The translations under genes and the position numbers were made by a program. This document shows positions 24,365 through 34,025 of a stretch of DNA of 64,000 bases, one piece after another. Within the stretch, counting starts at the first letter, position 1; every line of letters starts with the position of its first letter. A model generated the notes under the pieces. That model was not told where the DNA came from, made no database searches, and saw nothing but the letters and a program-made list of their open reading frames with translations. The stretch comes from CAWGXG01 sp963826505 (lineage in GTDB: Bacteria; Chloroflexota; Anaerolineae; Aggregatilineales; Aggregatilineaceae), in NCBI GenBank assembly GCA_963826505.1, contig CAWGXG010000007.1, positions 1,054,001 to 1,118,000 on the forward strand, read 5' to 3'.

Positions 24365-26410
24365 TTACCCAAGCGTGTTTTGCACGGTGGGCGGCACCAG
24401 CACGCGCGAGAAGGTGGCTTCGTGCGTACCCGCGGTGTCGGTCACAGACAGCGGCAACACCAGTTTTGAACGGTCCACGAAGCACAGATTCTCGTTGACG
24501 GCCTCGCACCAGTAGACGGTCAGGTCGAGCGACAGCTCGGTCTGGCCCGGCTCGAACGTGACCGGGACTTCCAGCGGCAGGTGCGGCTTGACGATGCGAA
24601 TATCACGCTGGTCCGAAGGCACCTGCGCGACCGGGTCGTCGGGCCAGATGGCCGTGAAGGCCGCCTGGTCGTTGAGCTTGTAGCCGTCGGGCATGGTAAC
24701 ATCGATTACCAGTGTGCCGTCGCCCGGACTGACCATCTGCGGGGCCAGCGCGACGACATCAGTACCCCACAGGCCATCCGTGGTGGCGTCGGGCGCGGCA
24801 GAAGCTTGAGACGCGGCGGTCAGGCGGTCCGCGTTGGGGAATTCCACCGTGCTGACGGTCTGGGTTGCCACATCCACCACGCGGATCGCGCTGTTGTTGG
24901 TGTCCGCGACGTACAGCTTGCCGTTGGCGTAATCAATGCCGCCCGGCTCGTAAAACTGCGCGACGTCGCCTGCGCCGTCGGCCAGACCAGCCTCGCCGGT
25001 ACCGGCGAACGTCATGCTTTCGCGCGTCGTGGGATCGATGCGCTTGATCTTGTTGTTGTAGGTATCCGCCACGTAGAGGAATCCGTCATCAGCGACGGTC
25101 ACACCCAGCGCGTGTTGAAGCCGCACGGTGTCGCCGGTTCCGTCCACGTCCCCAAAGTCGAACAGGCCGGTGCCGACGATGGTCTTGACATCGCCATCAG
25201 ATTTCAGATCGGCAGTGCGGATCGCGCTGGCTTCTGGATCGGCGAAGTAGAGCAATTGGCCGTTAGTGTCGATGCCGCTTGGCTGATCCATGCCCGCGTC
25301 GAGCAATTTGCCATCGATCAGCCCTTCACGCCCGGACCCGGCATACGGCCCGACCACACCGCTGGCAATGTCATAGACCCATAATTGGTGCGGCCCTGCC
25401 ATCGCGATGTAGAGCTTGCCGTTCAGGGCGACGAGATCCCAGGGCGAGCTGAGCGCCGTCTCAGGGCCGGGGCCGCTCGTATCGCGATTGAAGCCCTGTT
25501 CGCCCGTCCCGGCGACGGTCGTCAGCGTGCGGGCGCTGAGATCCGCCGCGCGGATGGCGTGATTTTCGGTGTCCGCGATATACAGCGTGTTATCGACCAG
25601 CGCCGTCCCCTGCGGGCGGAACAACTGCGCCGTGTCGAACGATCCATCCGTCAGACCCTCGGTTCCGCTGCCGATGATGTCTTGCACCTCGAACGTATCC
25701 AGCGAGGTCACAATGATCCGGTTGTGGTTGCTGTCGCTGATGAACAGGCGGTTACCGGCAGTATCGGCCAGCACTTTGCCGGGGAAGCGCAGCGCGCTAT
25801 CGGGCATCTGCTCCGGCTGAATCTGCGGGATCGGGTCCGGGTTGAGCACGCCTGCCGCGCCGTATTCCTCGACCATCGTCTGGATCACGGGTTGAATGCG
25901 GCTGTAAAGCGGCTCGCCGGAAAGCTGGCCGACTACCTTACCAAACGGGTCGATGACCATGAAGGTCGGCCAGGCGTTCACGCTGTAGGCGCTCCAAATC
26001 TGGAACTGGTTGTCATTAACGACCGGATGCGTGATCTCGTAGCGCTGCACGACGCGGCGAATGTTGGCGGTTTGCCCCTCATTGTCAAACTTGGCCGAAT
26101 GCACGCCGATGATCACCAGATTGTTGGGATATTCGGTTTCAAGGCGTTCGAGATCGGGGATCACGTGAATGCAGTTGATACAGCCATACGTCCAAAAATC
26201 GAGCAGGACGATCTTACCTTGCAGGTCGGTGATGCTGATCGGGCCAGTGGTGTTGATCCAATCCAGCCCGGCCGGAAAATCGGGCGCGTTGACCGTCCCG
26301 GCCCAGGTGTACTTGGTGCTGTCTCCACCCTGCGCACGGACCGAAGGGAGATTCCATACCAACGCGGCACCCAGCGCCGCGACCAAAATCACCGGTATCA
26401 CTCGTTTCAT
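24365..26410 (-). CDS. Exported thioredoxin-like/NHL-repeat protein
   Basis: A 681-residue protein with signal peptide MKRVIPVILVAALGAALVW. The thioredoxin/TlpA-like domain spans about 40-170, with the active site WTYGCINCIHVIPDL (CINC) and the cis-Pro segment AWPTFMVID. Six-bladed NHL repeats follow to about 545, with recurring LYVADTNNSAIRVVD-type blades. A C-terminal beta domain completes it. The layout matches NHLRC2-like proteins, and the localisation is extracytoplasmic. The start at 26410 has AGGAAA upstream. Role unknown, possibly thiol chemistry on exported proteins. The 250 bp to the next gene hold no gene. Confidence 0.85.
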   Translation of the reverse strand: MKRVIPVILVAALGAALVWNLPSVRAQGGDSTKYTWAGTVNAPDFPAGLDWINTTGPISITDLQGKIVLLDFWTYGCINCIHVIPDLERLETEYPNNLVIIGVHSAKFDNEGQTANIRRVVQRYEITHPVVNDNQFQIWSAYSVNAWPTFMVIDPFGKVVGQLSGEPLYSRIQPVIQTMVEEYGAAGVLNPDPIPQIQPEQMPDSALRFPGKVLADTAGNRLFISDSNHNRIIVTSLDTFEVQDIIGSGTEGLTDGSFDTAQLFRPQGTALVDNTLYIADTENHAIRAADLSARTLTTVAGTGEQGFNRDTSGPGPETALSSPWDLVALNGKLYIAMAGPHQLWVYDIASGVVGPYAGSGREGLIDGKLLDAGMDQPSGIDTNGQLLYFADPEASAIRTADLKSDGDVKTIVGTGLFDFGDVDGTGDTVRLQHALGVTVADDGFLYVADTYNNKIKRIDPTTRESMTFAGTGEAGLADGAGDVAQFYEPGGIDYANGKLYVADTNNSAIRVVDVATQTVSTVEFPNADRLTAASQASAAPDATTDGLWGTDVVALAPQMVSPGDGTLVIDVTMPDGYKLNDQAAFTAIWPDDPVAQVPSDQRDIRIVKPHLPLEVPVTFEPGQTELSLDLTVYWCEAVNENLCFVDRSKLVLPLSVTDTAGTHEATFSRVLVPPTVQNTLG

Positions 26411-26661
26411 GGGTTTTTCCTCACCTAAGCACTGAACAGCATGGTCTGCGGGCCAGCCCGGCCAACCGTCCGCCGGGCGCAACATCGGGTTGTATAGCTC
26501 TACTATCCCGCCGAAATCTTACGAATCGCTAAACATTTAATGAGAACTTCATCAGTAATATTTTACGAAGGCCAGCGGTCGGGTTGCCATTTCTCCTGCC
26601 GAACGGGTTCAGATCGTCCGCTATGCCTGGGAGTTTAGATGCAGCGCAACGGGCGATCGTC

Positions 26662-27820
26662 TCAACGGGTGAGGATGTCGGCATAGGCGGCCAGCGTGCC
26701 CTCCGCCGTTTTTCGCCAGGAGAAATCGCGCGAGCGCGCCAATCCCCGGTTACGCAGCAGCGCGGCGTGATCGGGTTGCAGCAGCAGTGACAGCACCGCG
26801 CCGCCCATCGCCCGCGAATCGGCGGGCGGGACCAGGAAAGCCGCGTCGCCCACGACTTCCGGAATACACGTCGCCTCGCACGCGACGACTGGCGTACCGC
26901 TGGCCATCGCTTCGAGCGGCCCCAGCCCGAAGCCCTCGAACAGACTGGGGAAGACAAACACGCGAGCCAGCCGGTACAGGGCGGCTTTGTCGGCCTCGTC
27001 TACCGCGCCGATCCAGCGCACGCGGTCCTCAAGACCCAGGCTGGCGACGTAGGCGGGCAGATCGGGGAAGCGCGGCGTACCCCACTGCGCGGGCGTATGC
27101 CCGGCCAGGACCAGCGGCACGTCGGGCCCCGCGCCCTGTGCGACATAAGTATAAGCGGCGATCAACTGCCGCACGTTTTTGTGAATGGCATACGATCCCA
27201 GGTACAGCACGAAATCGTCCACATCGTCCAGCCCGTAACGCGCGCGCACTTCGGCATCGTGATCGCGCTCCTCGCCGTCCTGGTCCGGGTGGAAAATGCG
27301 ATCGGCGGCCAGTTGCGTCACGCTGACGCGCTCCGCCGCGATGCCGATCTGACGGGCGATCTGGTTGCGGCTGTCTTCAGAAATGGTCACGACGCGGTCC
27401 GCGCCGCGTGCCCCGGCTACGACCAGCGCGGTATACAGCCGGTTGAGGATTCCTGCCCGGTATTCGGGGACTAGCAGCGGGATCACGTCCAGCACGGTGC
27501 AGACCAGCGGCACCGGCGAGCGCAGCGGCGGACCCCAATAGGGCACGTGGGCCAGATCGGCGTTCAGATGCGCGGCGCGCTCGCGGGAAGACGCGCTGCT
27601 CGAACCACACTTTGCGCAAATGGCCGCGCAGCGGCGCGGCGATGGGCAGCACATCTACGTCAGGCGGCAGGTCGTCGAAGGTGCGCACATTGTCCGGCAC
27701 GACCAGCGACAGGCGATGCTCCGGCCCAATGTGGCGCAGCGCCGCCAACAGGTGGCGCAGATATTGCCCGCTGCCGGTGTGAGGTTGGTCCCAAAACCAG
27801 CCGTTAAACGCGATATGCAT
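26662..27820 (-). CDS. Glycosyltransferase family 4 (one frameshift)
   Basis: With one correction, a 385-residue GT-B glycosyltransferase. It starts MHIAFNGWFWDQPHTGSGQY, whose GSG loop binds the acceptor side. The donor site is in the C-terminal half: VFVFPSLFEGFGLGPLEAMA with the E-x7-E pair and SGTPVVACEATCIPEVV. The frame is broken near 27574 by one extra base (GG on the plus strand); removal gives FPRARAHLNADLAHVPYWG. It follows galE by 6 bp, so the two form a sugar-modification operon, perhaps for cell-surface glycans. Confidence 0.85.
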
Positions 27821-27826
27821 AGTGGA

Positions 27827-28839
27827 CTAACCGCTGTCGCGATCGTCGTAGCCATTCGGGTGGGTGATGTGCCACGTCCACGCCGATTTGATGATCGTTT
27901 GCAGGTCTGGGTAGCGCGGCTCCCAGCCGAGTTCGCCGCTGATGCGGTCCGACGAGGCGACCAGCATATCCGCGTCGCCGGGCCGCCGGTCGGTTTCGAT
28001 CACCGTGAAGTCCTGCCCGGTGATCTCGCGCGCAATGTCAGCCACTTCGCGCACGCTGTAGCCGCGCCCGTTGCCGAGGTTGTAGATCATGCGGTTGCGC
28101 GACTCGCTCAACGCTTCCAGCGCCAGCACATGCGCTGTTGCGAGGTCTTCGATATGGACGTAATCACGGATGCACGAGCCGTCGGGGGTGTTGTAGTCCG
28201 TGCCGAAGATGTAGAACGCATCGCGTTTGCCGAGCGGCACCTGGAGCGCCAGCGGGATGACGTGCGTTTCCGGATCGTGCGCCTCGCCGCGAATGGGTTG
28301 GCCGTCACGATCAAGCATCGCGCCGCAGGCGTTGAAGTAGCGCAGCGCGGCGAATTGCAGGCCCTTGACCTGGTTGTACCAGCCCAGGATGCGCTCGATC
28401 ATCAGCTTGGTTTCGCCGTAGACGTTGGCCGGACCGACGGGATCGGACTTCGGAGATCAGATCGTTTTTGCTGGCATACACGCCCGCCGAGGACGAGAAG
28501 ATCAGGCGCTTGACGCCGTGCTTCACCATTGCTTCCAGCAGGTTGTTGGTGTTGGTGACGTTGTTCCGAAAATACTTGGCAGGCTGCTGCATCGACTCGC
28601 CTGCCTCGATGAACGCCGCAAAATGCGCGACCGCGTCGAAGGTCGTGCGTTTGGAACAACACATCCAATGCGCCCAGGTCGCCCAGATCGCCCTGCACGA
28701 AATCCGCGCCTTCTGGGATAGCTTCACGGTGGCCTTTGATCAGGCTGTCGAAGACGGTGACGCGATGTCCCGCCGCCAGAAAATACGCTGCTGTGGCCGA
28801 GCCAACATAGCCCGCGCCTCCTGTCACCAAGACGTGCAT
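27827..28839 (-). CDS. galE: UDP-glucose 4-epimerase (two frameshifts)
   Basis: Corrected length 336 residues. It begins MHVLVTGGAGYVGSATAAYF with the GxxGxxG NAD site. VAHFAAFIEAGESMQQPAKYF, the SSAGVY Ser and YGETKLM (catalytic YxxxK) follow, then RYFNACG. It interconverts UDP-glucose and UDP-galactose. Two single-base insertions break it: one at 28641-28642 (GG) and one at 28449-28450 (TT), and removing one base at each restores THDFDAVAHF and ISESDPVGPANVYGE. GGGGAG precedes the start. First gene of the operon with the GT4 gene. Confidence 0.9.
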
Positions 28840-29071
28840 GGGTCGTGTCTCCCCTGTAGGCGAAACGGCGGCACGCCAGACGCGCCGGTTTCGTGAGTAA
28901 CCAGTAATCAGGATTTTACCATTCCGGGGTGGGTTGTGGTAACCCATTGTGCGTGACGTGAGAAAAAATGAGAGTTCCCTAAATCTTTGGCACATAGGAA
29001 TTAAAGGGAGTTAGAATTATACAAGTTGATATTCGGCTTTCTGTAAGCAGGCATCCTAAAGTCAGGCGATT

Positions 29072-29692
29072 ATGGACGAGTGGTATACGTCAGAACAGGT
29101 CCAGGAGCAACCCGAGCCCGGCGAATTGATCGAGCGCGTGGATTACCTGGATCACACAGAACGCAATCATCAGTGGCGATCGGCCATGAAGGAGATCATC
29201 CAGATCCTGTTGGTGGTCGTGCTGGTGCGTGTGGGGATGGATACATTTTTGCCGCGTTATGTGGTTGATGGCGCGAGCATGGAGCCGAATTTTCATACCA
29301 GTGAGCGTGTGATCGTCGACCGTGTGTCTATGTTGTTTTCCGGCCCCAAGCGCGGTGACGTGATCGTGCTGGATTCGCCCCAGGCCAACGAGTTGCTGAT
29401 CAAGCGTGTGATCGGCCTGCCCAACGACACGGTCGTGATCAAGACGGGTCGCGTGTACATCAACGGCACAGAACTCAACGAATCCTACGTCAACGAGTAT
29501 TGTACTTACCGCTCGTGTGATGGGGAGTGGGTCCTGGGATCCAGCCAGTATTTCGTGCTGGGCGACAACCGCAGCCACAGCCTCGACAGCCACGCGTTCG
29601 GCCCGGTCGATCGGTCCGCCATCGTCGGGATCGTGCGGCTGCGCTACTGGCCGCTGCCTGATGCGGGCGTGCTCAGCGCACCCAGCTATTGA
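29072..29692 (+). CDS. lepB: Signal peptidase I
   Basis: A 206-residue S26 peptidase. One N-terminal membrane helix (about 43-55) is followed by the catalytic Ser69 in VDGASMEPNF and Lys111 in LLIKRVIGLPND. The GDNRSHSLDSHAFGPV box is complete. It removes signal peptides from exported proteins on the outer face of the membrane. A longer than usual acidic N-terminal tail (40 residues) precedes the helix. Shine-Dalgarno is weak (AGG). Convergent with the L,D-transpeptidase gene. Confidence 0.95.
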   Translation: MDEWYTSEQVQEQPEPGELIERVDYLDHTERNHQWRSAMKEIIQILLVVVLVRVGMDTFLPRYVVDGASMEPNFHTSERVIVDRVSMLFSGPKRGDVIVLDSPQANELLIKRVIGLPNDTVVIKTGRVYINGTELNESYVNEYCTYRSCDGEWVLGSSQYFVLGDNRSHSLDSHAFGPVDRSAIVGIVRLRYWPLPDAGVLSAPSY

Positions 29693-29707
29693 TCGCGTCG
29701 TCCAGAG

Positions 29708-31366
29708 TTAGCTCTGGACGACCACTACGACGCCATCTTCCGCCCAGGCATACAACGCCTGGGCGTTTTCTAAGCTGAGCAGCACGCAGCCATACGTCAC
29801 CGGGTGGCCCAGGTCGCCGCTCCACAGCAGGTATCCGCCGCCGCGTGTTGGGAACCCGTGAAAGCCGTTCCACAGGTCCATGTTCGGGCCGGGATGGTAA
29901 AACCCCAGGAAATCCGGCATATACAGATTCCACTGCTCCGCGTAAGCGTTCGTCTCGTGCATCTGCACCTGGAAGATCCCCAGCGCAGTCGGGCTGGACG
30001 GCAGCCCGGTCGAGATCACCCAGTCAAACACGACCTGCCCGTTCTCATACGCCCATAGATGCTGCTGCCCCCGGCTGACGATGATCCGTTTTTGCGGCAC
30101 GACGGTCAGCGGCACGAGGATATCTTTGGACGGGATCGTCAGCACCTGATTCACGCTCAGCGCGTCGGTGTTGATGCCCGGGTTAGCGGCCTGGATGTAC
30201 GGGTAGGGGATGCCGATCTCCTCGGCGATGGCGGCGAGTGTCTGGCCCGCGCGCACCTGGTAGGTGGTCGGGCCGTGCCAGATGCGGACGGTGGCGCTGG
30301 CTTCGCCGCGCGCTAACGCGTTTTGCATGGCGCTGACCGCCTGATCTGTGTCTAGGTAGCGTTCGTCCCCGAAGCTGGCGCTGGCGGACTGCACGAAGGC
30401 GCCCGCGCTGGCCGGATTCAGGCTGAGCGCCAATCCGGTTGGGCTGTCTTGTGCAGCTTGTGCGACCAGCCACTGCGACCAGACGTCGGGCGATGCGGTC
30501 CACGGCTGCCACTCATCGCGAATCGGGTCGTAGCCGTTGATAGTGAATGACGACGTCAGCAGCGCGTTCGCCTGCGCGACCAGCGGCCCGGCGTCGGTGA
30601 TGGTGGGCAGCACGTCAACCATCACCAGATCGAGCGCACCATCGGCCAGCTCAGACGCCGCCGCGACCTGCATCCGTTCTACTGTAGCCGCGAGATCGAG
30701 CTGGCGACCCGCTTGCGGCGGGCTGGCGACGGCCTGCCCGTTGACGAGTCGTACCCCCGCATTCACAGCAGGAAGATCGATCTGGGGGCGGGCGGCGTCG
30801 AGGTAGGTAGTGAGACGCGTCGTGTCGACGCTGAGCACGGGCGCGATTGTCACACCGCTCATCAGACTGTCCAACGCACCCGAAAATCCCCCGTCTGAGC
30901 GCCCCCAGGCGCGCGCGGCGCGCGCCGTCGCGGCGGAGTCGAGCGTCAGGCCAAGGTCCGCCGGGCTGGCCGTCCAGGTGCGATCCCCGTCCCGTAGCAG
31001 AATGCCCTGTCCATTCCAGGCTGCATCCAGAGCGTATGCAGCGTCTGATTCCGACAGACTGCCGAGGTCTACCCCTGCCGCATGGACGCCGGGCAGTACA
31101 TGCCCGGAGCCATAGATCAACCCGGCTCCCACCGCCAGCAGCAGGATGCAGCCACCCAGGCTCATCAGGATAAAGGCCGCGCTCAAGATTGCGAAGCGGC
31201 TGAAGACGGGCCGTTTCTTACGGCGTTGGACGGGTGGCGGTTGTGATCCCGCCGGGCGCGGCGCGGGATAGGACACAGGCGGTGGCGCAGGTTTGCGCGG
31301 ACGTTTGGATCGGCGCGGCGGGCGCTGAGCGCTGGGTGCTGGACGTTGATTGAAAGGTCGCTGCAT
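29708..31366 (-). CDS. L,D-transpeptidase-like YkuD protein with LysM and peptidoglycan-binding domains
   Basis: A 552-residue cell-wall protein. A very basic Pro-rich cytoplasmic tail (1-55) precedes a membrane helix (about 56-82). PG_binding_4/VanW-like repeats cover about 90-330. A LysM domain (YQVRAGQTLAAIAEEIG) lies near 372-416 and a YkuD catalytic domain covers 428-552. The Cys is present in VTYGCVLLS, but the usual S-H-G-C-x-R is T-Y-G-C-V-L, so the His and Arg next to the Cys are replaced. It may therefore be a variant active site. Cross-links or anchors at peptidoglycan. Confidence 0.85.
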   Translation of the reverse strand: MQRPFNQRPAPSAQRPPRRSKRPRKPAPPPVSYPAPRPAGSQPPPVQRRKKRPVFSRFAILSAAFILMSLGGCILLLAVGAGLIYGSGHVLPGVHAAGVDLGSLSESDAAYALDAAWNGQGILLRDGDRTWTASPADLGLTLDSAATARAARAWGRSDGGFSGALDSLMSGVTIAPVLSVDTTRLTTYLDAARPQIDLPAVNAGVRLVNGQAVASPPQAGRQLDLAATVERMQVAAASELADGALDLVMVDVLPTITDAGPLVAQANALLTSSFTINGYDPIRDEWQPWTASPDVWSQWLVAQAAQDSPTGLALSLNPASAGAFVQSASASFGDERYLDTDQAVSAMQNALARGEASATVRIWHGPTTYQVRAGQTLAAIAEEIGIPYPYIQAANPGINTDALSVNQVLTIPSKDILVPLTVVPQKRIIVSRGQQHLWAYENGQVVFDWVISTGLPSSPTALGIFQVQMHETNAYAEQWNLYMPDFLGFYHPGPNMDLWNGFHGFPTRGGGYLLWSGDLGHPVTYGCVLLSLENAQALYAWAEDGVVVVVQS

Positions 31367-31547
31367 GGCGTTCTAATCTCGGCATAGTCAACTCAGAAAT
31401 ACGGATGCATCCAGTTATACGCAGCAGACTGCCAACTGGTCGCACTGAGCCAGATGCACACTACTCACAGTATAAAGGCGTGTCGGGCGCGTATCCAGGC
31501 AGCGGCGCCGAAGCGGTGGTCAGAGAGGGGGAAACGGTGGGCGAAAA

Positions 31548-32327
31548 TCAGCCGGTGACGCGCACGATCGGCTTGAGGAGTGCATCGTCAAACGCAGCCG
31601 TGTCAGCAGGATCGCGCACTTCCAACGTGGCACGTACGCGCGCCGCGTCTTCGCGCAGTTGGCGCACGTCGATGCCCTGGCAGACGTCCGGCAGCGGCGC
31701 GAACCACTGGACGCTGCGTCGCAGCATTTTCAGCGCGCCGACGTAGTTGCCGCGCGTGATGTGGTAGTAGGCCACGCCCACCTGCAAGATGGCGCGGTAC
31801 ACCTCGCGCACCGGGCCGGACTCTTTCATCCACAGCGCCTCGAAAGCATCGTGTTGAGCGTAGTACTCCCCGGCGTTGAAGCGCTCGACTCCTAACTCCC
31901 CCAGCGGCGGCAGCGCGTCCTGGCATTGGCAAGCGAGACGCTCTTGCTCGGCCGGGTCTGGCAGGCGGCCATGCGTGCGAGCCCACTCCAACAGGCGCGC
32001 GCTGAGATCATTCGCGCTCAGCACGCCGTCCGCGCCCGCTGTGCGCGCCGCCTCCTGATCCGCTGGCGTGTGATCGGCGCCCAACACGACCAGCAGCGGC
32101 AGCCGCCGGGTGGCCTGCTCGGTCTTCACGGCGGCGACGGTAGTCTGCCAGCCGGGCAAAGCCGCATCGATCACAAGCAGGGCAGGATAGTCGTCTATCA
32201 ACCGGTCCAGGAGATCGTTGGTAAGGGCGTGATGGTGGGTCGCAAAACCGCCCGTGTGCAGAATCGCGTCGGCCTGGGCGAGCCAGCCGGATGTGCCGAA
32301 CAGGATCACCCGCGGTGCAGATGTCAT
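31548..32327 (-). CDS. Receiver-like domain fused to DUF309
   Basis: A 259-residue protein. Residues 1-115 have a CheY-like pattern with a possible phospho-Asp in ALLVIDAALPGW, followed by LLVVLGAD and AGADGVLSAND. Residues 145-235 match DUF309: FNAGEYYAQHDAFEALWMKE and AILQVGVAYYHITRGNYVGALKMLRR, carrying the conserved His and Glu. DUF309 is of unknown function. The stop is upstream of a 180-bp gap. The start overlaps the preceding DUF1028 stop by 4 bp, so they share an operon with the DivIC-like gene. Confidence 0.75.
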   Translation of the reverse strand: MTSAPRVILFGTSGWLAQADAILHTGGFATHHHALTNDLLDRLIDDYPALLVIDAALPGWQTTVAAVKTEQATRRLPLLVVLGADHTPADQEAARTAGADGVLSANDLSARLLEWARTHGRLPDPAEQERLACQCQDALPPLGELGVERFNAGEYYAQHDAFEALWMKESGPVREVYRAILQVGVAYYHITRGNYVGALKMLRRSVQWFAPLPDVCQGIDVRQLREDAARVRATLEVRDPADTAAFDDALLKPIVRVTG

Positions 32328-33205
32328 GCGGGGAAGTGCTCGCGAATAAAGTTCAGAACCACCGGGTCAAGACGATGAGCATCCTCGGGGGTCCAACGTT
32401 CTTCCAGGTTTTCCGTGCCGACAAACCGCCAAAACGCGTCGATCGTGGAAGCGTCCCACGCGCCGGTGCTGGGGCCGGAGAGGTATCCCAACCGGACGAG
32501 GACGCCTTGCAGCTCAGCCGCCAGCGTCGCATCGATCGGGATCAAGTCTTCGGGCGCGGCTTTGCCGAAATACAGGCGGTGGAGATCCAGCAGTTCCGCC
32601 AGCCGCGCGACCGGATCAGGGTGATCGTCGACGCGCAGATCGATCGCGCGGTCGTTGTCGCCGCCATAACCGCCGCCGGGGGTCACCACCAATACCGCGG
32701 CCGACTGTTTGCCGCGCCGGTCGCCACCGACCCTATCGGCGGCATGCAGCGCCGCGACCAGCCGTCCGGCGAAATCGTCGCGCGTCGATTCGAAGGCGTG
32801 GGCCATCGTATCGAGCGTTTCTGGCCCCGTCAGGATATTCCCCTGGCAGGTGTAACCCGGGCCGGTGCGGTGGCCTTTCCAGTCGAAGCAGTCGCTCCCG
32901 GTGAAGGCTGCCGCGCGGCCCTGCGCATCCACACAGGCGACCTGACGGCGCTCGCGCAGGGGATCGTCACCGGCCAGACGCGCGATCACTTCGTTGGCGC
33001 TGACTCCCGCCGCCATCCGGTCGAGCGCGTCAGGGCCAAAGCTCACTTTGGCAAAGGCTTGGGTCGCCACCGCGCCCGCCCCGGCGCGTGCCCAGATCAC
33101 GAGCGCGCCCGCTGCCAGGAATTTACTGGCGACGGCAGCGCCCCAGGCGTTGGTCGCCGGGTCATACGCAACAATGGAAAAGGTATGCAGGGTGTGGGAT
33201 GGCAT
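32324..33205 (-). CDS. DUF1028 (Ntn-hydrolase-like) protein with C-terminal peptidoglycan-binding domain
   Basis: A 293-residue protein. Residues 1-215 match DUF1028: TFSIVAYDPATNAWGAAVAS, GAGAVATQAF, YTCQGNILTG and AAVLVVTPGGGYGGDNDRAIDLRVDDH. The C-terminal 70 residues resemble a PG_binding_2 helical domain. The DUF1028 family is predicted to be Ntn-type hydrolase-like. No signal peptide is visible, which is odd beside a wall-binding domain. The start at 33205 is chosen from the family alignment; the Shine-Dalgarno is weak and a longer frame runs to 33346. Second gene of the operon. Confidence 0.8.
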   Translation of the reverse strand: MPSHTLHTFSIVAYDPATNAWGAAVASKFLAAGALVIWARAGAGAVATQAFAKVSFGPDALDRMAAGVSANEVIARLAGDDPLRERRQVACVDAQGRAAAFTGSDCFDWKGHRTGPGYTCQGNILTGPETLDTMAHAFESTRDDFAGRLVAALHAADRVGGDRRGKQSAAVLVVTPGGGYGGDNDRAIDLRVDDHPDPVARLAELLDLHRLYFGKAAPEDLIPIDATLAAELQGVLVRLGYLSGPSTGAWDASTIDAFWRFVGTENLEERWTPEDAHRLDPVVLNFIREHFPA

Positions 33206-33221
33206 GGTCACGTCCAGAAGG

Positions 33222-33698
33222 CTAAAACGGCGGCGGACCGTCGAAGAATAGATTCCACCACAACCGCCAGCTTGGTGTTTGAGGCTCGGCATCGGGCGCG
33301 ATAATGAGTGAGGGCGGGGTGGGCGTCGCGACGAAGACACCGGCATTCTCGCCCGGAATCGGGATCACCAGGACTTCGCCATCGCGGACCATCTTGCCTT
33401 CGGTGTGCGCCCAGTTTTCTACGGCGGCATCGTGCGCGGCATAATCGCGCTGTTTGAGCAGATCGATTTTTTGCTGTTGCAGCACGTCGATCGTCGCCTG
33501 GAGCCGCACGCGTTCGCTTTCCATCTGCTGGCCGCGCGCGATCCGCCCGCTAAAGTTGATCACGAGCAGCAAGCCAAACGACAGGATGAGCACAAACACG
33601 ATTTGCATGCTCGAGATCTGCTGTTGGCGTTCACGGTGGCGTACCGGGCGCTCTGGTGGGGAATCGGATTGGGCGGTGAACAGATCGTCGTTGCTCAT
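33222..33698 (-). CDS. FtsB/DivIC-like septum formation initiator protein
   Basis: A 158-residue bitopic protein with an acidic/basic cytoplasmic tail (1-30), one membrane helix (about 31-49) and a coiled coil (about 52-85, RLQATIDVLQQQKIDLLKQR). The outer segment AVENWAHTEGKMVRDGEVLVIP is the DivIC-like Trp/Gly motif. A Pro-rich tail ends WRLWWNLFFDGPPPF, an aromatic motif. Such proteins link the divisome core. First gene of the operon, 17 bp before the DUF1028 gene. Confidence 0.8.
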   Translation of the reverse strand: MSNDDLFTAQSDSPPERPVRHRERQQQISSMQIVFVLILSFGLLLVINFSGRIARGQQMESERVRLQATIDVLQQQKIDLLKQRDYAAHDAAVENWAHTEGKMVRDGEVLVIPIPGENAGVFVATPTPPSLIIAPDAEPQTPSWRLWWNLFFDGPPPF

Positions 33699-33760
33699 TG
33701 GGTCGTCAACTCACAGCGGACTGATGCCCTCAAACGTACCACAAGCGCGCACGCGCGGCA

Positions 33761-33795
33761 ATTAAAAAGCCCAGGTTGGTCGAACAACCTGGGCT
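33761..33795 (-). terminator. Intrinsic terminator of the tRNA-Leu gene
   Basis: Minus-strand AGCCCAGGTTG (33795-33785) pairs with CAACCTGGGCT (33778-33768) and is followed by TTTTTAAT. It begins 3 nt after the tRNA discriminator base. Confidence 0.85.
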
Positions 33796-33797
33796 TG

Positions 33798-33882
33798 TGC
33801 CGAAGGTGGGAGTCGAACCCACACCCCCGTAATGAGGACTACGCCCTGAACGTAGCGCGTCTGCCAATTCCGCCACTTCGGC
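33798..33882 (-). tRNA. tRNA-Leu(CAG)
   Basis: An 85-nt class II tRNA. The acceptor GCCGAAG pairs with CTTCGGC, with discriminator A. The anticodon arm CTACG-TTCAGGG-CGTAG gives anticodon CAG. A long variable arm follows (GTCCTCATTACGGGGGT) and a T arm GTGGGTTCGACTCCCAC. The CCA end is not encoded. It reads CUG, a codon frequent in these GC-rich genes. Confidence 0.95.
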
Positions 33883-34025
33883 AAGGTGCTGCTCATTTTA
33901 ACGTGGAACCGGTATGTGTCAAGAGCGAATTCTCAGCTATAAAATCTGGCGGGCATGTTTTTCAAAACTGTGCTTGACTTATGATCGAACCGAGAACGCG
34001 GGTTTACGCAGGAGGGGAGGTCCCT

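Noticed and set aside
24581..26428. Two long plus-strand open frames antisense to the NHL protein gene
   Set aside because: Shadows; they follow the codon periodicity of the real gene and match no family.
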